From Kiritimatiellia bacterium (GTDB taxonomy: Bacteria; Verrucomicrobiota; Kiritimatiellia; SLAD01), in contig SKZA01000386.1 of assembly GCA_007127595.1 (NCBI GenBank), forward strand, positions 1-22,506: a DNA stretch of 22,506 bases, read 5' to 3'. Every line of letters starts with the position of its first letter. Position 1 is the stretch's first letter. The translations under genes were made by a program, and so were the position numbers. Below the pieces are notes generated by a model. The model searched no databases and was not told the DNA's origin. It saw only the letters and a list, made by a program, of their open reading frames with translations. Positions 7,279 to 14,056 of this stretch are shown in pieces.

Positions 7279-8252
7279 CCGCCGATCTCCGACATATTGC
7301 GGGTGGGACGAATATCCTGGGCGAGACCGTGTCCCCAGGGCTTGTGCCAGATACTTTCTTCGATCATTTCCTTTAGATCCTCGTCGGTGGCTCCGTTGCG
7401 CAGGTAGGGCATGAGATTCAATTCCTTGTCGCGCAGCAAACACAGAAGCAGACGGCCATCCGCGGTCAGGCGGGCGCGGTTGCAGCCTGCACAAAAGGGT
7501 TTGGTGACGGCGCTGATGAAGCCGAGCGAGCCCTTTGCATTTTTCAGCCGGAACATGCGCGCTTCCCCGTCGAGTTTGCCGCCGTTCAACAACTCCATCG
7601 GGCCCAGCGCCTCGCTGATCGTGGCGCGCAATTCATCTTCCGGTACGATCGCCGATTTCTGAAAATCGGATACGCGGCCCATCGGCATGACCTCGATGTA
7701 TCGGATTTGCCATGGACGCTCCACGGTCAAGCGGGCCAGATCGACGGCGTCTTCCTTATCGTTCTGGCCGCGCACGACGACCGCGTTGATCTTGATCTTC
7801 AGGCCGGCCTGCTCCGCCGCCTCGACGCCGGCCCAGACATCCTCGATACGGCCCCAGCGGGTCAGGCGCCGGAATTTATCGGGATCCAAGGTGTCGATGC
7901 TCACGTTGATGCGCTGTAAGCCCGCCTCCTTGAGTGGGGCCGCCAGTTGTTTCAGCGTGACGCCGTTGGTGGTCATGGCCAGTTCGCGCACACCGGGCGT
8001 ATCGCGCATGGCCTGCACGATATCTACAAGGTTTTCCCGCAATGTGGGTTCCCCGCCCGTTAGCCGGAATTTGTCAAAGCCCATGGCGGCAAACACGCGA
8101 ACAAGCCTTTGGATTTCTTCGTCTTGCAGGAGATCTTCGCGCGCTCGAAAGGTCATGTCCTCCGGCATGCAATAGACGCAGCGCAGGTTGCACATATCCG
8201 TCAGAGATATGCGCAAGTAATGGATATTCCGATTGAAACGGTCGAACGCCAT
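7275..8252 (-). CDS. moaA: GTP 3',8-cyclase MoaA
   Basis: This 325-residue radical SAM enzyme converts GTP to 3',8-cyclo-GTP, the first committed step of molybdenum cofactor synthesis. The N-terminal radical SAM cluster motif CNLRCVYC lies near residues 21-28, and LTGGEPTLR follows. The C-terminal second iron-sulfur cluster motif is FCAGCNRARLTADGRLLLCL, and the chain ends in the Gly-Gly required by the family. The length is typical. No good ribosome site precedes the ATG at 8252. It lies 42 bp after the thioesterase gene and is probably cotranscribed with it; downstream it overlaps moeA by 4 bp. Confidence 0.97.
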   Translation of the reverse strand: MAFDRFNRNIHYLRISLTDMCNLRCVYCMPEDMTFRAREDLLQDEEIQRLVRVFAAMGFDKFRLTGGEPTLRENLVDIVQAMRDTPGVRELAMTTNGVTLKQLAAPLKEAGLQRINVSIDTLDPDKFRRLTRWGRIEDVWAGVEAAEQAGLKIKINAVVVRGQNDKEDAVDLARLTVERPWQIRYIEVMPMGRVSDFQKSAIVPEDELRATISEALGPMELLNGGKLDGEARMFRLKNAKGSLGFISAVTKPFCAGCNRARLTADGRLLLCLLRDKELNLMPYLRNGATDEDLKEMIEESIWHKPWGHGLAQDIRPTRNMSEIGG

Positions 8253-8294
8253 CGCGAAAGTCTATATCAACATGGGAGCAACTCAAACGATTTC

Positions 8295-8768
8295 TTAAAT
8301 AAGCACGGCGTACGTCCCTTCCAGTGTCGCGCACATTGTATCGCCCTCGAACAAGTGGGCTTGCAGCGCGATGCGTGCCTTTCCTTGTGCGGTCAGGGCG
8401 TGTTGTGTCGAGTCGATTGCGTCCATGCCGGGATGCGCGCAGACCGCTCGGAAATCCCCGGCGACAGGACGCGTGTAGGTGAGGCGACTGTCGGTGACAG
8501 CGACACGCAGACCGGTCCGCTCAGCGTCCAGCAGGGTGTGTAACAGCGCCCAGCCGGACAGTGTTAATAGGGTGGCGATGCTTCCGGCAAAGGCCGTGCC
8601 CTTGTCGTTGATGTTCGGCTCCAGCGGGGCGGCAAGCGTCAAACCCGCCTCGTCCAGCCCGGTGACCCGCACGTGCATGGCCCGGGTCAAGGGGATTTCC
8701 CGGTGGATATACGATTCCAGTTCGTCGATGGTCACTTGCTTCTTGTCCCCGCATACGATTTTTGACAT
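8295..8768 (-). CDS. YiiD C-terminal-type hotdog thioesterase
   Basis: This 157-residue protein matches the YiiD_C putative thioesterase family (hotdog fold). The signature runs ELESYIHREIPLTRAMHVRV, LAAPLEPNINDKGTAFAG, LSGWALLHTLL and a DSRLTYTRPV strand. In E. coli YiiD this domain follows an acetyltransferase domain; here it stands alone. ATG at 8768 is chosen because GAGGA lies 7 bp before it on the minus strand; a further ATG at 8786 lies upstream of that ribosome site. It is the first gene of the minus-strand run leading into moaA. The substrate is unknown, probably an acyl-CoA or acyl-ACP by family analogy. Confidence 0.85.
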   Translation of the reverse strand: MSKIVCGDKKQVTIDELESYIHREIPLTRAMHVRVTGLDEAGLTLAAPLEPNINDKGTAFAGSIATLLTLSGWALLHTLLDAERTGLRVAVTDSRLTYTRPVAGDFRAVCAHPGMDAIDSTQHALTAQGKARIALQAHLFEGDTMCATLEGTYAVLI

Positions 8769-8784
8769 AAAGCAGTCCTCACGC

Positions 8785-8813
8785 ATAATGCGTTACTGAA
8801 AAGCAACGAACAA
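8785..8813 (-). promoter_or_regulatory. possible promoter of the thioesterase-moa operon
   Basis: On the minus strand TTGTTC (8813-8808) and CATTAT (8790-8785) are separated by 17 bp and lie just upstream of the ribosome site of the first operon gene. The matches to consensus are modest (3 of 6 and 4 of 6). The position in the 86-bp divergent gap with tolQ is sensible. Confidence 0.3.
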
Positions 8814-8854
8814 GTCGAGTGGTAATCGATTCCCCCGTGTAAAGGCACGCTGTC

Positions 8855-9601
8855 ATGATGGATATTGCACAGTTTTTACAATTCCCATTGGCGGACATCA
8901 TCTTTTCCTTCAGGGAAAGCAATCTGCCCGGCAAGGTGATTGTCGTGTTCCTGTTCATCGGCTCCATCTATGCGTGGTCGATCATGGTGACGAAGTTCAT
9001 CGAGCTGCGGCGCGCTCGTGAATCGTCTCAACGGTTCTTGTCATCGTTCCGTAAGGAGCCTAATCCGGTGGCGGTTTTTCTGCGACGCCAGAAATTCGGC
9101 GAGAGTCCGCTATACGCCGTCTACGAGAAGGGGTGCGTGACATTGGGCGCCGAATTGGAAGCGCTCGGCTTGAACTCCGACGACCTGTTCATGGCGGATT
9201 TTTCGGCTGACTCACAAGCATTGAGTCCGCACCAGTTTGAGCAGGTCCGCAATGTAATGGAACGCAACGTGGCCGATCAGTCGTTGGTGCTCGAACGTCG
9301 GATGGGGATTCTGGCGACGGCCGTCAATGCCAGTCCGTTTCTCGGATTGCTGGGCACGGTGTGGGGCGTCATGGAGGCGTTCACGGGGATGGCTATTATC
9401 GGGACCGCCACGCTGTCCGCCGTTGCGCCGGGTATCGCCGCGGCGCTCCTGACGACGGTGATGGGCCTGATGGTGGCATTGCCTTCGGCCATAGGGTATA
9501 ATTTATTGGCCGGCCAGATTGCCGAACTGCAGGTGCAAACGAGTAACTTTGCGAAGGAGTATGTCGACAAGGTGGCCACCATGTTCTTGCGTTCGATATG
9601 A
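8855..9601 (+). CDS. tolQ: TolQ/ExbB-type proton channel protein
   Basis: This 248-residue inner-membrane protein is the channel-forming part of a proton-motive-force motor (TolQ-TolR). A first transmembrane segment is at about residues 28-48 (VIVVFLFIGSIYAWSIMVTKF). A long cytoplasmic part follows, then a second segment at about 152-176 with the conserved SPFLGLLGTVWGVMEAF, and a third at about 190-215. The layout and the following tolR, tolA-like, tolB and pal genes mark it as TolQ rather than ExbB. Two adjacent ATG codons (8855 and 8858) could serve as start; AAGG lies 9 bp before the first. It is divergent from the thioesterase gene. Confidence 0.94.
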   Translation: MMDIAQFLQFPLADIIFSFRESNLPGKVIVVFLFIGSIYAWSIMVTKFIELRRARESSQRFLSSFRKEPNPVAVFLRRQKFGESPLYAVYEKGCVTLGAELEALGLNSDDLFMADFSADSQALSPHQFEQVRNVMERNVADQSLVLERRMGILATAVNASPFLGLLGTVWGVMEAFTGMAIIGTATLSAVAPGIAAALLTTVMGLMVALPSAIGYNLLAGQIAELQVQTSNFAKEYVDKVATMFLRSI

Positions 9602-9610
9602 GGTAAGTGA

Positions 9611-10021
9611 ATGGCTCAACGCCCGACCAACACCACCCTGCGCCAGATCAGCGAGATTAACATGACGCCGCTGATGGACCTGACGTTCATCCTGTTGATC
9701 ACGTTTATCATTACGTTCCCATTGATCGAGCAGGGGATTCCCATGAACCTGCCCCAGGCCGAAGCTGAAACGATCGATGACGACCGGGCGAGCTCCATCA
9801 GTGTGGATAAGGAAGGCGTCGTATATTTGGACGACGCGGCGATTACGATGGAGGACTTGGCGCGCCAGATGCAGATTTTGGCCTCGGCCGATCCGACCGC
9901 CATGGTGCTGGTTCGCGCAGATGAAGAGCTGGCATACGGTCGCGTAGTGGAAGTCTTGAAGATATTGACCGAAGCCAATATCGCGCGCATGGCGCTGGTC
10001 ACGTCGCCGGAGCAGCAATGA
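9611..10021 (+). CDS. tolR: TolR/ExbD-type motor protein
   Basis: This 136-residue protein has a short cytoplasmic N-terminus, one transmembrane helix at about residues 20-42 and a periplasmic domain. The proton-relay aspartate in INMTPLMDLTFILL falls at residue 23, the position of the essential Asp of E. coli TolR. The periplasmic part contains SISVDKEGVVYLDD and a final VVEVLKILTEANIARMALVT, typical of ExbD/TolR. It begins 9 bp after tolQ with an AGGTAAG ribosome site and overlaps the next gene by 4 bp (ATGA), indicating translational coupling. Confidence 0.95.
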   Translation: MAQRPTNTTLRQISEINMTPLMDLTFILLITFIITFPLIEQGIPMNLPQAEAETIDDDRASSISVDKEGVVYLDDAAITMEDLARQMQILASADPTAMVLVRADEELAYGRVVEVLKILTEANIARMALVTSPEQQ

Positions 10022-10677
10022 TGTCACCCGGAAATCGATTCCGGCATATATTTTGGATCACGGCCGGTGTGCATGTGGCCTTGATCGTGGGGGTGCTGCT
10101 CTGGTCCACGGTCAGACGCTGGTTGACGCCCAAGCGAGAGACCGAGATCGTCACTTTTGTTTCATTGCACACGCCCGCCCCTCCTGTCGAAGCCGCGGCG
10201 GTGGAGGAGGCGCCACCGCCTCCGCCGCCCGAGCCGACCCCGCGTCCGCGCGTCCAGCGCAGCACGGAACGCGTACGCCGCGACATTCCGCCGCCGGAGC
10301 CGGCCCCGCCCCGCTTCGACCCGGAGGAACTACGGCGGCAGTTGGAAGGCGCCGTGGAAACCACGCCCGCACAGTCCGGTGCCACGCAGGACGATCTCGC
10401 ATGGTACTATTCCTTGATTCATCAAACGTTGTATCAGGCATGGGAACAGCCGGGCGCGGTTTTGCCCGGTACGACCGCTACGGCGCGCATTCGTGTGGCG
10501 CGTGACGGGTCGGTTACAAGCCGCGAATTGGTGCGGCGTTCAGGAAACAGCGCCATGGACCAGTCGGTATTGCGCGCGCTGCAAGCCGTAACCCGTTTGA
10601 GGCCGTTGCCGCGCGACATTCCAGGCGCGCACCACGACTTTACCATCGAGTTCGAATTGACAGGCGCCCGTCTCTAG
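10018..10677 (+). CDS. tolA: short TolA/TonB-type periplasmic linker protein
   Basis: This 219-residue protein has a transmembrane helix at about residues 10-30, a proline-rich linker at about 51-105 (runs such as APPPPPPEPTPRPR and PPPEPAPPRF), and a C-terminal TonB/TolA-type domain (LIHQTLYQAWEQP, TARIRVARDGSVTSRELV, SGNSAMDQSVLRALQAV). In the Tol-Pal machine TolA carries the energy of TolQR to the outer membrane. E. coli TolA is nearly twice as long with a helical central domain; here the linker is proline-rich as in TonB. Position between tolR and tolB supports the TolA role. ATG 10018 and ATG 10021 are both possible starts. Confidence 0.85.
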   Translation: MMSPGNRFRHIFWITAGVHVALIVGVLLWSTVRRWLTPKRETEIVTFVSLHTPAPPVEAAAVEEAPPPPPPEPTPRPRVQRSTERVRRDIPPPEPAPPRFDPEELRRQLEGAVETTPAQSGATQDDLAWYYSLIHQTLYQAWEQPGAVLPGTTATARIRVARDGSVTSRELVRRSGNSAMDQSVLRALQAVTRLRPLPRDIPGAHHDFTIEFELTGARL

Positions 10678-10711
10678 GAGACCGTTGCGGAAGGCCGATG
10701 TCGTTGGGGAA

Positions 10712-10797
10712 CGGCTCGGCGGGACGCCTCGCCCTACCTCATACGCAAAATACGCGGGTTTCGAGACGGTAGGGCGAACCGTCTCGGTGAGCCGAGT
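10712..10797. repeat. intergenic inverted-repeat element before tolB
   Basis: The 215-bp gap between tolA and tolB holds overlapping palindromes. A long imperfect stem pairs about 10712-10738 with 10768-10795 and includes a 10-bp exact block (TCGCCCTACC at 10729-10738). Inside its right half a perfect 9-bp hairpin (CGAGACGGT at 10762-10770 with ACCGTCTCG at 10778-10786, loop AGGGCGA) would compete with the long stem. A third small hairpin is CTCGG-TGAG-CCGAG at 10783-10796. No T-run follows. It could be an intergenic repeat or a structured leader. Confidence 0.55.
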
Positions 10798-10892
10798 CTT
10801 TCTCAGCGGACTGCTAGGGGAGAGTAGGGTGCAAGCGACTGGTAATTGCAATTTAAGTTCAACGGAATCATTCAGAGGGACGTCTTACGTAC

Positions 10893-12122
10893 ATGAATTC
10901 AAACGCAACGCAATCGAGTTGGGGAACCTTTGTTCTTTTGGCCGGCATGCTTGTTTTCGCGCCCATCGCCGAGGGCCAAATCCGGATCACAAAGCCGGCG
11001 GGTGAAAAGATCACCATACAGCTCGCCGGGCTGTCGGGCGGCGAGGATGAAGCGTCGCGCGTGTTTCTCCAAACGCTGCAACGGAACCTTGACCGGTCCG
11101 GATGGTTCTCCGTTGTGCGGGCCGGCCAGGCGGAAGTGAGCGCGGTCGGATCCGTGCAGGTCCGCCGGAATCAGTTGCACGTTCAATGTACCGTCATGGG
11201 AACGGCGAACCGGCAGCAGTACCTGAGCCAATCCTATCGTCATGCCGCCGATGATGCGCGCCGCCTCGCGCATCGAGTGGCTGATGACATTGTCGAAGCC
11301 GTTACCGGTCGCAAGGGGATCGCCTCCACGAGAATTCTGCTGGTTGGCGTCACGGACAACGCCAGGGAGTTATTCATCATGGATGCCGACGGCGGGAACC
11401 TGAGGCAATTGACCCGCGACAGGAATATCGTGGTGCGGCCACGTTGGGGGCCGACTGCCAATCAGTTGACCTATACCGGTTACTTGCAACGCTTCCCGGA
11501 TGTATATCTGGTTGAATTGGAGACGGGTAATCGAACGGTGGTCGCCAACTACAGCGGATTGAATTCCGGGGGCGTGCTGTCACCTGACGGTAGAGATATG
11601 GCCGTGATACTTTCCAAAGATGGCAACCCGGAACTCTACATCAAGAATCTACGGTCCGGGCGTCTGACGCGTCTGACGAACACGCCGCGCGCGAACGAGG
11701 CCAGCCCGTCCTGGTCGCCGGACGGCCGTCAGATCGTCTATGTATCGGATCAGGCCGGTCGGCCCCATTTGTACATCATTTCCCGGGATGGCGGGGCGCC
11801 GCGCCGGGTCACCAGTCGCGGTACGGCTAACGTGGCCCCGGACTGGGGGCCCAACGGGCTGATTGCCTTTTCGAGCCGGATTGGGGGGCGCTATCAGATC
11901 GCCATCATGGATCCACAGACGGAACAGATTCGTTATCTGGACACGCCGGATCATGCCGACTACGAGGATCCGTCGTGGGCGCCGAACGGGCGCCACCTTG
12001 TCTGTGCCCGGCGCGAGAACTTTCGGTCCTCCATCTATGTCCTTGACACCGTGGGAGACCCTCCCGTACGTTTGACGCAACAAGGTGGAGATTGGTTCTC
12101 CCCTGCATGGTCCCCGGAATAA
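10893..12122 (+). CDS. tolB: Tol-Pal periplasmic protein TolB
   Basis: This 409-residue periplasmic protein is the Pal-binding component of the Tol-Pal system. A hydrophobic signal segment covers about residues 11-28 (FVLLAGMLVFAPIAEG). An N-terminal alpha/beta domain follows (about 30-150), then a beta-propeller of PD40/TolB repeats visible as IMDADGGNLRQLTRD, PSWSPDGRQIVYVSDQ, PDWGPNGLIAFSS and PSWAPNGRHLVCA, ending in FSPAWSPE. It is slightly shorter than E. coli TolB (430). It follows tolA after a repeat-containing gap and precedes pal by 47 bp. Confidence 0.95.
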   Translation: MNSNATQSSWGTFVLLAGMLVFAPIAEGQIRITKPAGEKITIQLAGLSGGEDEASRVFLQTLQRNLDRSGWFSVVRAGQAEVSAVGSVQVRRNQLHVQCTVMGTANRQQYLSQSYRHAADDARRLAHRVADDIVEAVTGRKGIASTRILLVGVTDNARELFIMDADGGNLRQLTRDRNIVVRPRWGPTANQLTYTGYLQRFPDVYLVELETGNRTVVANYSGLNSGGVLSPDGRDMAVILSKDGNPELYIKNLRSGRLTRLTNTPRANEASPSWSPDGRQIVYVSDQAGRPHLYIISRDGGAPRRVTSRGTANVAPDWGPNGLIAFSSRIGGRYQIAIMDPQTEQIRYLDTPDHADYEDPSWAPNGRHLVCARRENFRSSIYVLDTVGDPPVRLTQQGGDWFSPAWSPE

Positions 12123-12169
12123 CCGGACAAACTCTCACAACAACGATTCAACGAGGGTAAGTATTTGTT

Positions 12170-12691
12170 ATGCGTATGATAAGATTAGTTTTCATGATCA
12201 TGGTGGGCGTGGCCGTGGGTCTGGGGGTAACCGGTTGCAAGAAGCGCGGCGCGGCGGAAGGGCGCTCGGGCGCGGTGGCGCCGATCGGCGGGTTGCACGG
12301 CGATAGCATTTACGGTGAAGGGCTTGGACCGCGGTTTGATGACGGCGAGTTTATCGAAGGCCAGTTTCAGGCGGTCTACTACGCGTATGACAGCGCACAA
12401 ATCAGTGCGACGGAGCGCGCCAAGCTTGAAGAGGTCGCCGAGTATCTGCGTCGCAATCCTCAGGTGAACCTGATTGTAGAAGGTCACACGGACGAACGAG
12501 GCAGTCGCGAATACAACTTGTCGCTTGGCGAACGTCGCGCATTGGCGGCCCGAGCGTATCTGATCGGCTTGGGTATTGACAGTGGTCGCCTTCAGACGCG
12601 CAGCTACGGGCAGGAACGTCCGGTAGCGTTCGGTCACAACGAAGAGGCGTGGCGCCAGAATCGTCGCGCGGAGTTCGTGATCGCGCAGTAA
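12170..12691 (+). CDS. pal: peptidoglycan-associated lipoprotein Pal
   Basis: This 173-residue outer-membrane lipoprotein anchors the outer membrane to peptidoglycan and binds TolB. The N-terminus has a signal peptide ending in the lipobox VTGC, with Cys23 as the lipidated residue, followed by a flexible linker and an OmpA-like domain from about residue 68. Key motifs are YYAYDSAQIS, VEGHTDERGSREYNLSLGERRA and NRRAEFVIAQ, with the Asp and Arg that bind diaminopimelate in the family. A GAGGG ribosome site precedes the ATG. The gene closes the tol operon and is followed by a strong hairpin terminator. Confidence 0.97.
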   Translation: MRMIRLVFMIMVGVAVGLGVTGCKKRGAAEGRSGAVAPIGGLHGDSIYGEGLGPRFDDGEFIEGQFQAVYYAYDSAQISATERAKLEEVAEYLRRNPQVNLIVEGHTDERGSREYNLSLGERRALAARAYLIGLGIDSGRLQTRSYGQERPVAFGHNEEAWRQNRRAEFVIAQ

Positions 12692-12714
12692 GATCGAATA
12701 CTTGCACATGCATG

Positions 12715-12756
12715 AACGATCCTCTTCCCAACAGGGCGAGGATCGTTTGCTTTTTG
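12715..12756 (+). terminator. intrinsic terminator after pal
   Basis: A 10-bp perfect stem (AACGATCCTC at 12715-12724 with GAGGATCGTT at 12738-12747) encloses a loop with a further CCC/GGG pairing, and the run GCTTTTTG follows at 12749-12756. It begins 23 bp after the pal stop codon. Confidence 0.9.
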
Positions 12757-12961
12757 CGGTAGTCGTGTGGGGGCATGCCGAAATGGCTGTCCCTTCCTAC
12801 AGTTGATTCGTAGCCGCGCTGGTAACAGCGTGGCCATAGCGGGTGCGGGGCGGCACTTCCATAGACTAACCTCTTTGATGGCATCTGTGATCGACTGTCC
12901 CGCCGAGCCGCCGATATTGCAATCACGGTAGGGGGCGTGTAATGATAATGGCGTGACGATC

Positions 12962-13279
12962 ATGAACCCATCCATACATACGAGTCTGGCGGCTTTCGGC
13001 GTACCCAGCGGGGGTGAGATCCTGCTTGTGCTGCTGGTGATCCTGCTGCTGTTTGGGTCTAAGAACCTGCCCAAAATGGCGCGCACACTGGGCAAGACCT
13101 TGGAAGAGTTTCGTCGCGCGGCGCGGGAAGTATCGGATGAGATCATGCACGCTGAGGACGAGTCGGATCAACCGCCCAAGCCGCTGCCCGGCGCCGTACC
13201 CAAAGAGACGCCGGCAGAAGAACCGGTATCCGAAGACAAGTCCCCGCAATCGGAGTCATCCGGGGGCGCTGGCCGATGA
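12962..13279 (+). CDS. tatA: Sec-independent translocase protein TatA
   Basis: This 105-residue protein (ATG 12962; GTG 12953 is an alternative start) is a TatA/E-type component of the twin-arginine translocase, which exports folded proteins. It has one N-terminal transmembrane helix (GGEILLVLLVILLLFG), the FG hinge, and the amphipathic helix SKNLPKMARTLGKTLEEFRRAAREV, then a charged Pro/Glu-rich tail. Membership in TatA rather than TatB follows from the FGxxxLP pattern, but a single TatA can serve both roles. No clear ribosome site was found. The stop overlaps the tatC ATG (ATGA). Confidence 0.9.
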   Translation: MNPSIHTSLAAFGVPSGGEILLVLLVILLLFGSKNLPKMARTLGKTLEEFRRAAREVSDEIMHAEDESDQPPKPLPGAVPKETPAEEPVSEDKSPQSESSGGAGR

Positions 13280-14052
13280 AACACCTGCTTGGGGACGCGG
13301 CCGAAGGCGCCGACGCCAAACCGTTCATGGAGCATCTGGAGGATTTGCGCCAGATGCTGATCCGGTGCGCGGTGGCCCTTGCTGTCGGAACGGCGATCGC
13401 CTTGCCCTTCGCGCCCCAGATCTTCGCCTTGCTGAAGGCCCCGCTCGACGGCGCCATCGATCGACCCGACCTCTTCCTCCAATCCATCGAAGTCACGGGC
13501 GCCTTCACCGTCGCCATGCGCATTGCCTTGTGGGGCGGCCTGTTGATCAGCGCGCCATTCCTCGTCTTCTTCATCGGACAGTTCATCTTTCCGGGATTGA
13601 CGGAAAAGGAACGCATGGCCATCCGCCGCGCAGGCGGTTTCTCGATTCTACTTTTCATGGTGGGTGTGCTGTTGGGGTATAAGGGCACGCTGCCCGTTGC
13701 GTTGACGATGATGTTCGGCATGCATGACTGGTTGGGTATCCAGCCGGTGCCGCAGGTAACCAGTTACGTGGGCTTCACGGTCCACTTGTTGCTGGCGTTC
13801 GGCATCGCCTTTCAGATGCCGGTGATCCTGGTAATCCTCGGGAAGTTGGGCATGCTGACTTCCACACAACTGATGGAGAAGCGGCGGTATGTGTGGGTCA
13901 TTCTGCTTGTGGCTGCGATGATCCTTACGCCACCGGACATCTTTACACAACTCATCATGGCCGTTCCGCTGATTATTCTATATGAGGTCTGTATCTGGGT
14001 GGTGCGTGCGACTGAGCGTCGGGGCAGCAACCGGCCGATGACGGGTATGTAG
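13276..14052 (+). CDS. tatC: Sec-independent translocase protein TatC
   Basis: This 258-residue protein is the multi-spanning receptor of the Tat translocase that recognises twin-arginine signal peptides. The N-terminal cytoplasmic motif PFMEHLEDLRQML, the loop FPGLTEKERMAIRRAGGF with its conserved Glu, and six predicted membrane helices are visible, ending in VAAMILTPPDIFTQLIMAVPLIILYE. The family position usually read as FGxxFExP here reads FGIAFQMP, with Gln instead of Glu. It is translationally coupled to tatA and followed after 4 bp by a transporter gene. No tatB is present next to it. Confidence 0.96.
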   Translation: MKHLLGDAAEGADAKPFMEHLEDLRQMLIRCAVALAVGTAIALPFAPQIFALLKAPLDGAIDRPDLFLQSIEVTGAFTVAMRIALWGGLLISAPFLVFFIGQFIFPGLTEKERMAIRRAGGFSILLFMVGVLLGYKGTLPVALTMMFGMHDWLGIQPVPQVTSYVGFTVHLLLAFGIAFQMPVILVILGKLGMLTSTQLMEKRRYVWVILLVAAMILTPPDIFTQLIMAVPLIILYEVCIWVVRATERRGSNRPMTGM

Positions 14053-14056
14053 GGCG

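Noticed and set aside
7279..7494. 72-residue N-terminal extension of MoeA
   Set aside because: It overlaps moaA in another frame, has no MoeA resemblance, and the ATG at 7278 forms the usual ATGA overlap with the moaA stop.
8855..10677. ExbB-ExbD-TonB iron-uptake motor instead of TolQRA
   Set aside because: The genes run directly into tolB and pal in the standard order, which identifies the Tol-Pal system; no TonB-dependent receptor is nearby.
12757..12961. tRNA or other known structured RNA before tatA
   Set aside because: No cloverleaf, no T-loop consensus and no SRP or 6S-type signature; only one short hairpin and a possible repeat remnant are visible.
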